This document shows positions 1 through 11,242 of a DNA stretch of 64,000 nucleotides, piece by piece. A model generated the notes under the pieces. That model worked only from the letters and a program-made list of their open reading frames with translations. It had not been told where the DNA came from and did no database searches. Source of the stretch: Enterobacter chengduensis (GTDB lineage: Bacteria; Pseudomonadota; Gammaproteobacteria; Enterobacterales; Enterobacteriaceae); contig NZ_CP043318.1 of assembly GCF_001984825.2 (NCBI RefSeq), positions 4,836,001 to 4,900,000 of the forward strand, read 5' to 3'. The number at the start of each line of letters is the position of its first letter. The stretch's first letter is position 1. The position numbers were made by a program, and so were the translations under genes.

Positions 1-152
1 GAGCCAATCGCCAGCGCGACAAAGAAGGTCTGGGTAAATGCCCGCCCCGCGCCGTCCCGGTAGATAAGCGCCACCAGTCCAGGGAGAATCATCGTCCCGG
101 AAAAGAGTATGACCAGCAGTCCAACGATTCGGGTTATGGCACGAAAATGCAT
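1..152 (-). CDS. trkH: Trk potassium uptake protein TrkH, N-terminal fragment
   Basis: This is the 5' end of a gene that runs off the left edge. Reading from the ATG at 152 it encodes MHFRAITRIVGLLVILFSG followed by a second hydrophobic stretch, which matches the start of TrkH, the membrane subunit of the Trk K+ uptake system. About 50 residues are present, covering the first membrane segment and part of the next. It lies 40 bases downstream of yigZ on the same strand, the usual enterobacterial order pepQ-yigZ-trkH, and is probably co-transcribed with them. The rest of the protein cannot be judged. Confidence 0.9.
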   Translation of the reverse strand, partial: MHFRAITRIVGLLVILFSGTMILPGLVALIYRDGAGRAFTQTFFVALAIG

Positions 153-192
153 CTCTGCCGCTTCCTTTGGTATTCAAAAAGTGAGGTGGGGA

Positions 193-807
193 TTATTCTT
201 CAATCGGCAGCAATTGCAACGAACCACGACTAAAATCAGCCAGCTTTGCTGAAAAAGCAGCCAGTTCCGCCTGAGGAAGCGCCACGCGTAATTGCACCAT
301 CGCCTGATATTCACTGTGCGCGATGACGCCGTTAAACTGCCTCAGCAGCGCCTCGATGCCCGAAAGCTGGGCGTAATCGCATACTAAAGTATATTCGGTA
401 AGCGGCGTTTTGCGGGCAGTGACCAACATGTGAAGCGCCTGCTGCACGCCCCCGCCATAGGCTTTAACCAGCCCACCGGTCCCTAACAAAATGCCGCCGT
501 AGTAGCGCACCACCACGGCGGTAATTTCCCCCACGCCGCTGCCCATCAGCTGCGAAAGCATGGGTTTACCGGCCGTACCCGCTGGTTCACCGTCGTCGGA
601 AAACCCCAATTGCTGCGAATCGTCCGGCGGCCCTGCCACCCAGGCCACGCAGTGGTGGCGTGCGTCAGGATGCTCAGCCCGGACGGACTCAACAAACGCC
701 TTTGCCGCCTCTACGCCGTCGGTGTGCGCCAGCAGCGTAATAAAGCGGCTTTTCTTGATGTCCTCAACAAAGGTGACCGGTTCAGCCGGTATCAGCCAGC
801 TTTCCAT
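193..807 (-). CDS. yigZ: YigZ, IMPACT/UPF0029 family protein
   Basis: A 204-residue protein of the IMPACT (YigZ) family. The N-terminal UPF0029 domain shows the family features KSRFI, HPDARHHCVAW and the glycine-rich GFSDDGEPAGTAGKPML and RYYGG segments; the C-terminal part (about 130-200) is the ferredoxin-like DUF1949 domain. Length is that of the family. The eukaryotic relative IMPACT regulates the kinase Gcn2, but the bacterial role is not established. Its ATG overlaps the pepQ stop by one base (TGATG), so translation is probably coupled to pepQ, and trkH follows directly. Confidence 0.93.
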   Translation of the reverse strand: MESWLIPAEPVTFVEDIKKSRFITLLAHTDGVEAAKAFVESVRAEHPDARHHCVAWVAGPPDDSQQLGFSDDGEPAGTAGKPMLSQLMGSGVGEITAVVVRYYGGILLGTGGLVKAYGGGVQQALHMLVTARKTPLTEYTLVCDYAQLSGIEALLRQFNGVIAHSEYQAMVQLRVALPQAELAAFSAKLADFSRGSLQLLPIEE

Positions 808-2138
808 CAGGCCAGCTTCAGGTCTCGCGTCATGTTCTCGATACCGTTCTCGTGAATCACGACGTTATCTTCGATGCGAATACCGCCAAACGGCTTCAGC
901 GCCTCAATTTTTTCCCAGTTGAAGTGCTTACTGAACTGGCCTTCACGCCACGGCGCCAGCAGGGATTCGATGAAGTAGATCCCCGGTTCAATCGTCAGCA
1001 CCATGCGCGGCTCCAGAATACGGGTGCAGCGCAGGTAAGGATATTTAGACGGTGCCGCCAGGTGCGTGCCGGTATCATCCTGCATAAAGCCCGCGACGTC
1101 GTGAACCTGCAGGCCCAGCGGGTGACCAATGCCGTGCGGCATGAATGGCCCGGTCAGATCGTTCTCGACCATCGCCTCTTCGCTCATGTCTTTCACAATC
1201 TGATGCTTACGCAGCAGTTTTGCGATGCGCTGATGGAACTGGATGTGGTAATCCACATAGCTGGTTCCCGCCTTCATGGTGCCAATCAGCGCCAGCTGTT
1301 CATCGTTCACGTCTTTGATCAGCTGTGCGAAATCGGTATCCGCGTTAGCTGCCCAGGTACGGGTCAGGTCGGCCGCGTAGCCGTTGTACTCTGCCCCTGC
1401 GTCCAGCAGGAAGCTGCGCATTTCCGACGGAACCTGGTGATCCAGTTTGGTGTAGTGAAGCACAGACGCGTGCTCGTTCAGCGCGACAATGTTGCTGTAC
1501 GGCACGTCGGTATCACGGTGACCTGTCGCGGTCAGATAGGCCTGATTGATGTCGAACTCGCTCATCCCCGACTGGAACGCTTCGTGCGCGGCACGGTGAC
1601 CATTCACCGCCGTTTTTTGCGCTTCACGCATGCAGTAAAGTTCATAGTCGGTTTTATATGCGCGGTAATAGTGGAGGTAATCCAGCACCCCTTTCGGGTT
1701 CAGTTTGTCTGCTGCAATATCCAGGCCTAATGCACGTTCCGGCACAGGGCCAATATAGGCAATGTTGCCACGCGCGGCAGGCAGCTGGCCGCCAATACCG
1801 TCCGCTTTTGGCAGCGCAATCACCTCAATCTCTTCCGTCCAGAAAGAGGTCGGAAGCGGCTCAACGTTGTGCCAGTAATCAACCGGCAGGTAGAACCACA
1901 GTTTCGGCTTGTTCACGCCATCCACCAGCAGCCAGCAGTTAGGAACCTGCGTCACCGGCACCCAGGCCTTAAACTGCGGGTTCACCTTAAACGGATAAGC
2001 GTGGTCATCCAGAAAGGTATTCATCAGCTCGCCGGAGTGGATCAGTAGCGCATCCAGCTTAAAGCGGGCCAGTACATCGCGGGTACGTTCCTGTAGGGTA
2101 ACGATATGATTTTTATAAAGCGAAGCCAGTGAGTCCAT
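807..2138 (-). CDS. pepQ: Xaa-Pro dipeptidase PepQ
   Basis: Proline dipeptidase (peptidase M24 family) that hydrolyses Xaa-Pro dipeptides in the cytoplasm with two metal ions. The pita-bread fold ligands are visible: [17 protein letters not shown] (two Asp), [10 protein letters not shown] (His), LTIEPGIYF (Glu) and GGIRIEDN (Glu). Two ATG codons stand in tandem at 2141 and 2138. The AAGGA Shine-Dalgarno is only three bases from the first but six from the second, and the second gives the usual 443 residues, so I choose 2138. It is divergent from fadB and forms an operon with yigZ and trkH. Confidence 0.95.
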   Translation of the reverse strand: MDSLASLYKNHIVTLQERTRDVLARFKLDALLIHSGELMNTFLDDHAYPFKVNPQFKAWVPVTQVPNCWLLVDGVNKPKLWFYLPVDYWHNVEPLPTSFWTEEIEVIALPKADGIGGQLPAARGNIAYIGPVPERALGLDIAADKLNPKGVLDYLHYYRAYKTDYELYCMREAQKTAVNGHRAAHEAFQSGMSEFDINQAYLTATGHRDTDVPYSNIVALNEHASVLHYTKLDHQVPSEMRSFLLDAGAEYNGYAADLTRTWAANADTDFAQLIKDVNDEQLALIGTMKAGTSYVDYHIQFHQRIAKLLRKHQIVKDMSEEAMVENDLTGPFMPHGIGHPLGLQVHDVAGFMQDDTGTHLAAPSKYPYLRCTRILEPRMVLTIEPGIYFIESLLAPWREGQFSKHFNWEKIEALKPFGGIRIEDNVVIHENGIENMTRDLKLA

Positions 2139-2284
2139 CATTATTCCTTTCGTTTTTTGACCTCAAGTCATCGCATCTTAGCACACCTCACTCCGCCTGC
2201 GTGATTTCCACCGACCGTGATCAATGCAGCATTTTCTTAATGAGTAATTTGCATTTTATTAACATAAATCCCACACTCCGATTC

Positions 2285-2301
2285 ATCTGGTATGACCAGA
2301 T
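2285..2301. promoter_or_regulatory. FadR operator of fadBA
   Basis: ATCTGGTATGACCAGAT is a perfect 7-bp inverted repeat around a three-base centre and agrees with the fadB FadR site (TGGTNNGACCA core). It ends 26 bases before the fadB ATG. FadR bound here would repress fadBA until long-chain acyl-CoA releases it. Confidence 0.88.
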
Positions 2302-2327
2302 CCAATTGCTGGATTCAGGAGACTGAC

Positions 2328-4517
2328 ATGCTCTACAAAGGCGACACCCTGTACCTCAACTGGCTGGAAGATGGCATTGCCGAACTGGTGTTCGATGCCC
2401 CCGGCTCAGTGAATAAGCTCGATACCGCGACGGTGGCCAGTCTTGGCCAGGCGCTCGACGTTCTTGAAAAACAACCTGAATTGAAAGGGCTGCTGCTGCG
2501 CTCGAACAAAGCGGCCTTTATTGTCGGTGCCGATATCACCGAGTTCCTTTCGCTTTTCCTGGTTCCGGAAGAACAGCTGAGCCAGTGGCTGCACTTCGCC
2601 AACAGCGTCTTTAATCGTCTGGAAGATCTGCCTGTCCCGACCCTTTCCGCCGTTAATGGCTACGCGCTGGGCGGTGGCTGCGAGTGCGTGCTGGCGACCG
2701 ACTACCGTCTGGCGACGCCGGACCTGCGCATCGGCCTGCCGGAAACCAAGCTGGGCATCATGCCGGGCTTTGGCGGCTCCGTGCGTATGCCGCGTATGCT
2801 GGGTGCCGACAGCGCGCTGGAGATCATCGCCGCAGGTAAAGATGTCGGCGCAGAACAGGCGCTGAAAATTGGCCTGGTCGACGGCGTTGTCAAACCCGAA
2901 AAGCTTGTTGAAGGCGCACTCGCCATTTTGCGTCAGGCAATTAACGGCGATCTCGACTGGAAAGCCAAACGCCAGCCGAAGCTGGAGCCGTTAAAACTCA
3001 GCAAGATTGAAGCCACCATGAGCTTCACCATCGCCAAAGGCATGGTGATGCAGACGGCGGGTAAACACTACCCGGCGCCGATCGCGGCGGTGAAAACCAT
3101 TGAAGCGGCGGCCCGTCTCGGTCGCGATGAGGCGCTGAAGCTGGAAAACCAAAGCTTTGTCCCGCTGGCGCACACCAACGAAGCCCGCGCGCTGGTCGGT
3201 ATCTTCCTCAACGATCAGTTCGTGAAAGGCAAAGCCAAACAGCTGACCAAAAACGTTGAGACGCCAAAACACGCGGCGGTACTCGGCGCGGGCATTATGG
3301 GTGGCGGCATCGCCTACCAGTCGGCCTGGAAAGGCGTGCCGGTGGTGATGAAAGACATCAGCGAGAAATCCCTGACGCTGGGCATGACCGAAGCGGCCAA
3401 GCTGCTGAACAAACAGCTGGAACGCGGAAAAATTGACGGCCTGAAGCTGGCAGGGGTGATCTCCACCATTCAGCCGGTGCTGGAATACAGCGGTTTCGAC
3501 CGTGTCGACGTGGTGGTCGAAGCCGTCGTCGAGAACCCGAAAGTCAAAAAAGCGGTGCTGGCGGAAACGGAAGACAAGGTTCGCCCGGATACCGTACTCG
3601 CCTCTAACACCTCCACCATTCCAATCAGCGAACTGGCGAGCGTGCTTAAGCGTCCGGAAAACTTCTGCGGAATGCACTTCTTCAACCCGGTACACCGTAT
3701 GCCGCTGGTCGAAGTGATTCGCGGGGAAAAAACCTCAGACGAGACCATCGCGAAAGTGGTGGCGTGGGCCAGCAAGATGGGCAAAACGCCGATCGTGGTC
3801 AACGACTGCCCGGGCTTCTTCGTCAACCGCGTGCTGTTCCCTTACTTCGCCGGCTTCAGCCAGCTGCTGCGCGACGGGGCGGACTTCCGCAAAATCGACA
3901 AAGTGATGGAAAAACAGTTCGGCTGGCCGATGGGCCCGGCGTATCTGCTGGATGTGGTCGGCATTGATACCGCCCACCACGCCCAGGCGGTAATGGCGGC
4001 AGGCTTCCCGCAGCGCATGCAGAAAGACTATCGCGACGCCATTGACGCGCTGTTCGACGCTAACCGCTTCGGTCAGAAAAACGGCCTCGGCTTCTGGCGC
4101 TATAAAGAAGACAGCAAAGGCAAACCGAAGAAAGAAGAGGATGCGGTAGTGGATGGCCTGCTGGCCGACGTCAGTCAGCCGAAGCGTGACTTCACCGACG
4201 ATGAGATCGTCGCCCGCATGATGATTCCGATGATCAACGAAGTGGTGCGTTGCCTCGAAGAAGGCATCATCGCCAGCCCGGCAGAAGCCGATATGGCGCT
4301 GGTCTATGGCCTGGGCTTCCCTCCGTTCCACGGCGGCGCGTTCCGCTGGCTGGACACGCTCGGCAGCGCCCGCTACCTCGATATGGCTCAGCAGTATCAG
4401 CACCTGGGCCCGCTTTATGAGGTACCGGAAGGGCTGCGTAATAAAGCGCGCCATAACGAACCCTACTATCCAGCAGTTGAGCCAGCCCGTCCGGTTGGCG
4501 AGCTGAAAACGGCTTAA
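2328..4517 (+). CDS. fadB: Fatty acid oxidation complex subunit alpha FadB
   Basis: Multifunctional alpha subunit of the aerobic beta-oxidation complex. The first 190 residues are the enoyl-CoA hydratase/isomerase domain, with catalytic Glu119 (GGGCECV) and Glu139 (GLPETKLG). The L-3-hydroxyacyl-CoA dehydrogenase part begins at the GAGIMGGG dinucleotide loop near residue 320, followed by the [13 protein letters not shown] catalytic His region. At 729 residues it has the family length. An upstream in-frame ATG at 2292 lies inside the FadR operator; the ATG at 2328 follows a CAGGAGA Shine-Dalgarno and gives the conserved MLYKGDTL start. fadA follows after nine bases. Confidence 0.97.
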   Translation: MLYKGDTLYLNWLEDGIAELVFDAPGSVNKLDTATVASLGQALDVLEKQPELKGLLLRSNKAAFIVGADITEFLSLFLVPEEQLSQWLHFANSVFNRLEDLPVPTLSAVNGYALGGGCECVLATDYRLATPDLRIGLPETKLGIMPGFGGSVRMPRMLGADSALEIIAAGKDVGAEQALKIGLVDGVVKPEKLVEGALAILRQAINGDLDWKAKRQPKLEPLKLSKIEATMSFTIAKGMVMQTAGKHYPAPIAAVKTIEAAARLGRDEALKLENQSFVPLAHTNEARALVGIFLNDQFVKGKAKQLTKNVETPKHAAVLGAGIMGGGIAYQSAWKGVPVVMKDISEKSLTLGMTEAAKLLNKQLERGKIDGLKLAGVISTIQPVLEYSGFDRVDVVVEAVVENPKVKKAVLAETEDKVRPDTVLASNTSTIPISELASVLKRPENFCGMHFFNPVHRMPLVEVIRGEKTSDETIAKVVAWASKMGKTPIVVNDCPGFFVNRVLFPYFAGFSQLLRDGADFRKIDKVMEKQFGWPMGPAYLLDVVGIDTAHHAQAVMAAGFPQRMQKDYRDAIDALFDANRFGQKNGLGFWRYKEDSKGKPKKEEDAVVDGLLADVSQPKRDFTDDEIVARMMIPMINEVVRCLEEGIIASPAEADMALVYGLGFPPFHGGAFRWLDTLGSARYLDMAQQYQHLGPLYEVPEGLRNKARHNEPYYPAVEPARPVGELKTA

Positions 4518-5690
<1,173 letters not shown>

Positions 5691-5711
5691 ATCAGGAAAA
5701 GTATCTCAAAA

Positions 5712-5816
<105 letters not shown>

Positions 5817-5845
5817 CGAAGAGAGACAGTTTAGTTGCCGTTCTT

Positions 5846-5870
5846 CCCGCCTGTCAGGGGCGGGTTTTTT
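5846..5870 (+). terminator. Rho-independent terminator of fadBA
   Basis: CCCGCC (5846-5851) pairs with GGCGGG (5859-5864) around a seven-base loop and is followed by six T. It ends three bases before the fre stop codon on the other strand. Confidence 0.85.
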
Positions 5871-5872
5871 AT

Positions 5873-6574
5873 TTAAATGAAGGCAAACGCATCGCCGAAC
5901 AGGCGATCTTCACGCGCGTCACGTTCGTTACAGAACAGGTCCCGGGCGATTTTCGCCATCTCGAAACGGCCAGCGATATAGATATCATGCCCTGCCAGCG
6001 TACCGTGATCCTGCAATACCGCCGTCAGCACGGTACCGCTACGCCCGCGCCAGCCCTCTTCCGGCTGCTCAACCACCGGCTCAATGCGCAGGTTTGGATG
6101 AGTAACGCTCAGCGCTTCCAGCTCAGAGAGATCGTACAGGTGTTTCTCTTCGCGCCCCCCCCAGTAAATGGTGATGTCACGGTCCGGGTTACGCGCCAGG
6201 GCGGTTAACAGAATAGAACGCACGTAGGAGAAGCCGGTACCGCCCGCAATCAGGATCAGCGGACGGTCTTCGTCATCGCGCAGCCACGCGTCACCGTGTG
6301 GAATATCCACCACGATCTCGCGTTCTTTCAGAATGCGGTCCATGACGGCCATCGCATACAGGTTAAGCTCTGACGCACCAATATGAAGCTCAATAAATTC
6401 CTGCTCCGCTGGCGTTGAGGCCATAGAGAAAGGACGCTTATCACGCTCATCCATCACAACCATCAGGTACTGACCCGCGCGGAAAGAGAATGGCGCTTCT
6501 GGCACTAAACGGACGCGATATACGGTGTCGGTGATGGCATCTACCGAGGTCACTTTACAGCTTAAGGTTGTCAT
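5873..6574 (-). CDS. fre: NAD(P)H-flavin reductase Fre
   Basis: Cytoplasmic reductase of free flavins (FMN, FAD, riboflavin) using NADH or NADPH; reduced flavin is used for ferric iron reduction and other acceptors. The flavin-binding RPFSMAS motif lies near residue 46, and the nucleotide-binding GGTGFSY motif near residue 111, in the ferredoxin-NADP reductase fold. The protein is 233 residues, the family length, and ends in DAFAFI. It sits 42 bases downstream of ubiD on the same strand, the conserved ubiD-fre pair. Confidence 0.96.
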   Translation of the reverse strand: MTTLSCKVTSVDAITDTVYRVRLVPEAPFSFRAGQYLMVVMDERDKRPFSMASTPAEQEFIELHIGASELNLYAMAVMDRILKEREIVVDIPHGDAWLRDDEDRPLILIAGGTGFSYVRSILLTALARNPDRDITIYWGGREEKHLYDLSELEALSVTHPNLRIEPVVEQPEEGWRGRSGTVLTAVLQDHGTLAGHDIYIAGRFEMAKIARDLFCNERDAREDRLFGDAFAFI

Positions 6575-6616
6575 TCGCTCTCTCTGTCGGGAAGTCTATA
6601 GGGCTTAACGGTCAGC

Positions 6617-8110
6617 TCAGGGTTTACCGTTATTCATTATGGCCAGTTCGTCCCAGATCGCGTCAATGCGCGCGGTCACGGCAGGATCTTTTTTGATCGG
6701 GCGACCCCATTCACGGTCGGTTTCGCCAGGCCATTTATTTGTGGCATCCAGTCCCATCTTTGAGCCAAGACCGGAAACCGGCGAGGCAAAATCCAGGTAA
6801 TCTATCGGCGTGTTTTCGACTAACACCGTATCGCGCGCCGGGTCCATTCGCGTGGTAATGGCCCAGATGACGTCATTCCAGTCGCGGGCGTTTACGTCAT
6901 CATCGCAGACAATTACAAATTTGGTATACATAAACTGGCGCAGGAAAGACCATACGCCCATCATCACGCGTTTTGCATGACCCGGGTACTGTTTCTTCAT
7001 CGTAACGACCGCCATGCGATACGAGCATCCCTCAGGCGGCAGATAAAAATCAACAATTTCCGGGAACTGCTTTTGCAGGATCGGCACAAACACTTCATTC
7101 AGCGCCACGCCAAGCACCGCGGGTTCATCCGGTGGACGCCCGGTATAGGTGGAGTGATAAATCGCATCTTCACGCTGCGTAATGTGCGTCACGGTAAACA
7201 CCGGGAAGTGATCCACTTCGTTGTAATAGCCGGTATGGTCGCCGTAAGGGCCTTCTGGCGCCATTTCACCCTGCTCAAGATAACCTTCCAGCACAATTTC
7301 AGCACTGGCGGGCACTTCAAGATCGTTAGAGATGCACTTCACGACTTCAGTCTTCGTGCCGCGCAGCAGGCCTGCAAAGGCATATTCAGAAAGGGTATCC
7401 GGCACGGGCGTGACGGCCCCGAGAATGGTGGCCGGATCGGCGCCCAGCGCAACGGACACCGGGAAACGTTCCCCCGGATGCGCAGCGCACCACTCCTGGA
7501 AATCCAGCGCGCCGCCGCGATGCGACAGCCAGCGCATGATGAGCTTATTCTTGCCAATCAGCTGCTGGCGGTAAATACCCAGATTTTGCCGTTCTTTATG
7601 CGGACCGCGCGTGACGGTCAACCCCCAGGTGATCAGCGGCGCGGCATCTTCCGGCCAGCACTGCATGATAGGGATTTTGGTCAAATCAACCGCATCGCCT
7701 TCCAGCACTTTCTGCTGGCACGGCGCGCCGCGCAGGCGTTTGGTGGGCATGTTCAGCACCTGCTTAAACTGCGGCAGCTTGTCGAACAGATCGCGGAAGC
7801 CTTTCGGCGGCTCCGGCTCTTTCAGAAATGCCAGCAGCTTACCCACTTCACGCAACGCGGTAACGTCTTCCTGCCCCATCCCCAATGCGACACGACACGG
7901 TGTACCAAACAGGTTGCACAGCACCGGCATGGCGTAACCTTTCGGATTTTCAAAGAGTAACGCGGGGCCACCGGCACGCAGGGTGCGGTCAGCAATTTCT
8001 GTCATCTCCAGATAGGGATCAACAGGAAGTGTAATACGTTTGAGTTCGCCCTGCTTTTCCAGCAGCGTCAGGAAGTCGCGGAGATCGTGGTATTTCATGC
8101 AGTTAATCAT
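6617..8110 (-). CDS. ubiD: 4-hydroxy-3-polyprenylbenzoate decarboxylase UbiD
   Basis: Decarboxylase of ubiquinone biosynthesis that converts 3-octaprenyl-4-hydroxybenzoate to 2-octaprenylphenol using prenylated FMN supplied by UbiX. The 497 residues align in full with the family, including [15 protein letters not shown] near the N-terminus, [13 protein letters not shown], and [12 protein letters not shown] in the centre. The ATG at 8110 follows an AGAGAGG Shine-Dalgarno and gives the usual length; a second Met four codons on is a possible alternative. It is divergent from rfaH and followed by fre. Confidence 0.96.
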   Translation of the reverse strand: MINCMKYHDLRDFLTLLEKQGELKRITLPVDPYLEMTEIADRTLRAGGPALLFENPKGYAMPVLCNLFGTPCRVALGMGQEDVTALREVGKLLAFLKEPEPPKGFRDLFDKLPQFKQVLNMPTKRLRGAPCQQKVLEGDAVDLTKIPIMQCWPEDAAPLITWGLTVTRGPHKERQNLGIYRQQLIGKNKLIMRWLSHRGGALDFQEWCAAHPGERFPVSVALGADPATILGAVTPVPDTLSEYAFAGLLRGTKTEVVKCISNDLEVPASAEIVLEGYLEQGEMAPEGPYGDHTGYYNEVDHFPVFTVTHITQREDAIYHSTYTGRPPDEPAVLGVALNEVFVPILQKQFPEIVDFYLPPEGCSYRMAVVTMKKQYPGHAKRVMMGVWSFLRQFMYTKFVIVCDDDVNARDWNDVIWAITTRMDPARDTVLVENTPIDYLDFASPVSGLGSKMGLDATNKWPGETDREWGRPIKKDPAVTARIDAIWDELAIMNNGKP

Positions 8111-8280
8111 GGCCTCTCTGTAAGCGCTTCATTATACGGCGTAAGCCTGCTTGATGCTGTAATTTTGTTAAATAAGCGTGAACTTATGCGTTCTGTTCCA
8201 TTTTCCCCCATTATAATCAACTTAGCGATCCCGCCAGGGTTTTGATATGCTTGCGCCCCGAACTAAGGGAAAGAGTGATT

Positions 8281-8772
8281 ATGCAGGCCTGGTATTTACT
8301 GTATTGCAAACGCGGGCAACTTCAGCGCGCGCAGGAACATCTTGAACGTCAGTCTGTCAATTGCCTGACGCCCGTGATCACGCTTGAAAAAATGCAGCGC
8401 GGGAAGCGCACAACCGTCAGCGAGCCGCTGTTCCCGAACTACCTGTTCGTGGAGTTCGACCCGGAAGTCATCCATACCACAACCATTAGCGCAACCCGTG
8501 GCGTCAGCCACTTCGTGCGTTTTGGCGCTCACCCGGCAATGGTTCCATCGACGGTTATTCACCAGCTGTCGATTTATCAACAGCCTGAAGGGATCACCGA
8601 TCCCGAAACCCCTTATACAGGCGATAGCGTCGTGATTACCGAAGGCGCGTTCGAAGGCCTGCAGGCGATTTTTGCCGAACCGGACGGGGAAGCGCGCTCT
8701 ATGCTGTTGCTTAATCTGCTGAACAAGCAGGTGCTGCAGAGCGTGAAAAACACCGACTTCCGCAAGCTTTAA
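8281..8772 (+). CDS. rfaH: Transcription/translation antiterminator RfaH
   Basis: Operon-specific NusG paralogue, 163 residues. It is recruited to RNA polymerase at ops sites and promotes elongation and ribosome loading through long surface-polysaccharide and related operons. The N-terminal NGN domain (about 1-100) shows [18 protein letters not shown] and [11 protein letters not shown]; the C-terminal part (about 110-163) is the KOW-type domain that can refold between alpha and beta forms. Upstream in-frame codons extend to 8242, but the conserved start is MQAWYLLYC at 8281. It converges with tatD, the stop codons overlapping by two bases. Confidence 0.96.
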   Translation: MQAWYLLYCKRGQLQRAQEHLERQSVNCLTPVITLEKMQRGKRTTVSEPLFPNYLFVEFDPEVIHTTTISATRGVSHFVRFGAHPAMVPSTVIHQLSIYQQPEGITDPETPYTGDSVVITEGAFEGLQAIFAEPDGEARSMLLLNLLNKQVLQSVKNTDFRKL

Positions 8773-9551
8773 ACGCTTATCCCGAACAGATTCCGCACGT
8801 TGTCATCCGTCTGCGCGGAAAGCCAGTGCGGATCCTCTCCGCGCCACTTAGCAACGCTCTCTACAATGTGCCCGAGATAAGCGGGTTCATTTCGCCGCGA
8901 TGCCGGTTTGGGTTTCATATCGCGCGGGAGCAGATAGGGTGCATCGGTTTCAAGGAGCAGCCGGTCAGCCGGGATTACCGGCAACAGCGCCCGAAGTTCA
9001 AGCCCGCGGCGTTCATCGCAAACCCACCCGGTAATCCCCAGATAGAGCCCACGCTCCAGACATTCCAGCGCCTCCTGCCGGGAACCCGTGAAGCAGTGCA
9101 GTACCGCGCCGGGCAGTTTATCGAGCCACGGATCCAGAAGGGCCAGGAAACGCTCATGCGCGTCGCGGCAGTGCATAAATACGGGCATTTCAAGCTCTGC
9201 CGCCAGCGCAAGCTGGGCAGTAAACGCCTTTTCCTGCTCTTCAGGCGTAGAAAAGTTACGGTTGAAATCGAGACCGCATTCGCCAATCGCCACCACCTCT
9301 GCTGTTTTAGCCAGCCTGTAGAGGGTGTCGCCACTTTCCGGGGTCCACTGGCTGCTGTCGTGAGGATGGACGCCAGCGGTAGACCAACAGCGATCGTAGC
9401 GTTGCGCCAGCTGCTGCGCCTGCTCGCTCTCATGCAGGTTGGTACCCGTAAGCAGCAGTCCTTTGACCCCGGCGGCAAACGCACGCGCAACCACCTCATC
9501 GCGATCTTTCGCAAACTGCGAGCTGGTCAGGTTGAGTCCGATATCAAACAT
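8769..9551 (-). CDS. tatD: 3'-5' ssDNA/RNA exonuclease TatD
   Basis: Metal-dependent TatD-family hydrolase, a nuclease linked to DNA repair and RNA quality control; it is not a part of the Tat translocase despite its place in the operon. Metal ligands are visible: the C-terminal ETDAPYLLP Asp, [12 protein letters not shown] (Glu/Asp), [11 protein letters not shown] (His) and VLHCFTG (His). The N-terminus lacks the usual HxH and reads [11 protein letters not shown], as in the E. coli protein. The ATG at 9551 gives the standard 260 residues after a GGGGA Shine-Dalgarno; an ATG at 9563 would add four. Confidence 0.95.
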   Translation of the reverse strand: MFDIGLNLTSSQFAKDRDEVVARAFAAGVKGLLLTGTNLHESEQAQQLAQRYDRCWSTAGVHPHDSSQWTPESGDTLYRLAKTAEVVAIGECGLDFNRNFSTPEEQEKAFTAQLALAAELEMPVFMHCRDAHERFLALLDPWLDKLPGAVLHCFTGSRQEALECLERGLYLGITGWVCDERRGLELRALLPVIPADRLLLETDAPYLLPRDMKPKPASRRNEPAYLGHIVESVAKWRGEDPHWLSAQTDDNVRNLFGISV

Positions 9552-9570
9552 GCAAATCCCCATGTAACAA

Positions 9571-9586
9571 CCGCCCTGACGGGCGG
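9571..9586 (-). other. Hairpin between tatC and tatD
   Basis: CCGCCC and GGGCGG form a six-base stem with a four-base loop in the 41-base gap between tatC and tatD. On the minus strand it is followed by TTGTTA, not a true T tract, so it looks like an attenuator or mRNA-stability hairpin more than a strong terminator. This agrees with lower expression of tatD than tatABC in relatives, which is inference. Confidence 0.55.
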
Positions 9587-9592
9587 CTGGTT

Positions 9593-10363
9593 TTACTCTT
9601 CAGTGGTCTTGTCGGACGTATCGTCTTCGTCATCCGAGCGACGCCCTTTACCCACGTAGAAACGGGAGAAGAAGACCCCGACCTCAAACAGACAGTACAT
9701 CGGTATGGCCAGCAGCGTCTGGGAGAACACATCCGGTGGTGTCAGCAGCATGCCGACGACAAACGCGCCAACCAGGATATACGGACGCTTCTTGCGCAGG
9801 TCATCCGGGGTCGTTACCCCAACCCAGCAAAGCAGCACAATGGCCACCGGCACTTCGAATGCCACGCCAAACGCCATAAACAGCGCCATCACAAAGCTGA
9901 GGTAGCTGGCGATATCCGTCGATACCTGGACCCCTTCCGGCGCGGTATGCGTCAGGAAGCCGAAGGCCAGCGGGAAGACAACGAAATAGGCAAACGCCAT
10001 GCCGATATAGAACAGCAGCGAGCTGGACACCAGCAGCGGTATCACCAGCTTGCGTTCATGCTTATACAGCGCAGGCGCGACAAACGCCCATACCTGGTAA
10101 AGAATGACCGGTGCAGAGGCAATCAACGACACCCAAAAGGTGAGCTTGATAGGGGTAAAGAACGGAGAAGCAACGTCTGTTGCAATCATCGTTGCGCCCA
10201 GCGGCATCTGCTTGATCAGCGGCGCAGAGACCACCTGATAGATATCGTTGGCAAAATAGACCAGGCACAGGAATATGAGTAAAACCGCAATAATGCAGTT
10301 TAACAGGCGCTTACGCAGCTCAATGAGGTGCGTAATCAGCGGTTGAGTATCATCTACTGCCAT
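9593..10363 (-). CDS. tatC: Sec-independent protein translocase subunit TatC
   Basis: Inner-membrane core of the twin-arginine translocase, which with TatB recognises the twin-arginine signal peptide of folded substrates. The protein has 256 residues and the six-helix TatC pattern. Glu15 in [10 protein letters not shown] and Glu103 in ALYKHERK, both important for signal-peptide binding, are present. The cytoplasmic tail is acidic and polar. It starts two bases after the tatB stop, in the operon tatABCD. Confidence 0.97.
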   Translation of the reverse strand: MAVDDTQPLITHLIELRKRLLNCIIAVLLIFLCLVYFANDIYQVVSAPLIKQMPLGATMIATDVASPFFTPIKLTFWVSLIASAPVILYQVWAFVAPALYKHERKLVIPLLVSSSLLFYIGMAFAYFVVFPLAFGFLTHTAPEGVQVSTDIASYLSFVMALFMAFGVAFEVPVAIVLLCWVGVTTPDDLRKKRPYILVGAFVVGMLLTPPDVFSQTLLAIPMYCLFEVGVFFSRFYVGKGRRSDDEDDTSDKTTEE

Positions 10364-10365
10364 GT

Positions 10366-10908
10366 TTACGCTTTATCACTCGACGAGGGGGATGATTCGG
10401 AAACGGGCGCAGCGGGCTTCACTTCCGCTGTTTTTGCCACCGGGTCTTCCGGCTGCGCCTGCTTTTTCACTTCGGTTTCCTGAGGCGTCTGTTCTGGCGC
10501 GACAGCCTGATGTTCAGCGGTGGCTGGCGTCACGCCCTCGCGCTGCGCCTCGCTGCCCTTCACCACCGGATTATGGATGGTGTTCGCTTCATCGCTCGCT
10601 TTTTCAGGGTCGTTAACGCTATAGGAGCGCTTCATCGATTCCGCCGCTTCGCGCAGCTCATCCATTGACGCTTTCAGTTCTGGCGTCAGGTTATCCATGC
10701 TCGCCTTCTCAACCTTTTTCAGGCTTTCCTGAAATTCCTGCAGCTTAAGCTCCTGCGCCAGTTCATTCTGAACGGTCGATGCCAGCGATCTCAGCGCACG
10801 AACCCAGCCCGCAACGGTTTTCACTGCCACCGGCAGACGCTGCGGCCCCAATACAATCAGGCCAATCACAAAGACCAGCAGAAGCTCACTAAAACCAATG
10901 TCGAACAC
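10366..10908 (-). CDS. tatB: Sec-independent protein translocase subunit TatB
   Basis: Partner of TatC in the twin-arginine receptor complex. One N-terminal membrane helix (about 3-21, [19 protein letters not shown]) with the conserved Glu8 and the LGP hinge is followed by an amphipathic helix and a long charged region. The C-terminal 80 residues are rich in Pro, Ala, Glu and Lys and poorly conserved. At 180 residues it is slightly longer than the E. coli protein (171), with the difference in this tail. It starts three bases after tatA. Confidence 0.96.
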   Translation of the reverse strand: MFDIGFSELLLVFVIGLIVLGPQRLPVAVKTVAGWVRALRSLASTVQNELAQELKLQEFQESLKKVEKASMDNLTPELKASMDELREAAESMKRSYSVNDPEKASDEANTIHNPVVKGSEAQREGVTPATAEHQAVAPEQTPQETEVKKQAQPEDPVAKTAEVKPAAPVSESSPSSSDKA

Positions 10909-10911
10909 GAC

Positions 10912-11166
10912 TTACACCTGCTCTTTATCGTGGCGTTTAGCGTCTTCCTTTTTGGCTTCTTCCTGCTTGTCGGCGATGGATTTAGCAGTAAAGTCAGCGT
11001 CCTGGCTGGTTTTATCCTGCTTGCTCTCATCATCGCTCATCGCTTTCTTGAAGCCTTTGATAGACGCGCCCAGATCGGAACCAATAGAACCGAGCTTTTT
11101 GGTGCCAAACAGCAGCACGACGATGACGGCAATAATGACTAATTGCCAGATACTGATACCACCCAT
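10912..11166 (-). CDS. tatA: Sec-independent protein translocase subunit TatA
   Basis: Pore- or patch-forming subunit of the twin-arginine translocase, recruited to TatBC when substrate is bound. The sequence has the short N-terminal membrane helix ([18 protein letters not shown]), the [14 protein letters not shown] hinge with Phe-Gly, and an amphipathic helix [11 protein letters not shown], then a highly charged tail ending HDKEQV. Its 84 residues are five fewer than E. coli TatA, the loss being in the tail. It is first in tatABCD. Confidence 0.96.
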   Translation of the reverse strand: MGGISIWQLVIIAVIVVLLFGTKKLGSIGSDLGASIKGFKKAMSDDESKQDKTSQDADFTAKSIADKQEEAKKEDAKRHDKEQV

Positions 11167-11206
11167 ACATGTTCCTCAGGGATAGATGATTAATGAGTCA
11201 GGTCGC

Positions 11207-11212
11207 ATTATA
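11207..11212 (-). promoter_or_regulatory. Possible -10 element of the tatABCD promoter
   Basis: On the minus strand the ubiB-tatA gap contains TATAAT, about 40 bases upstream of the tatA ATG. I do not see a convincing -35 at 16-18 bases, so this is a weak call. It agrees with the known separate promoter of tatA in E. coli. Confidence 0.4.
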
Positions 11213-11242
11213 CGTTTACGACCCGTCGATAGCGACGCACGC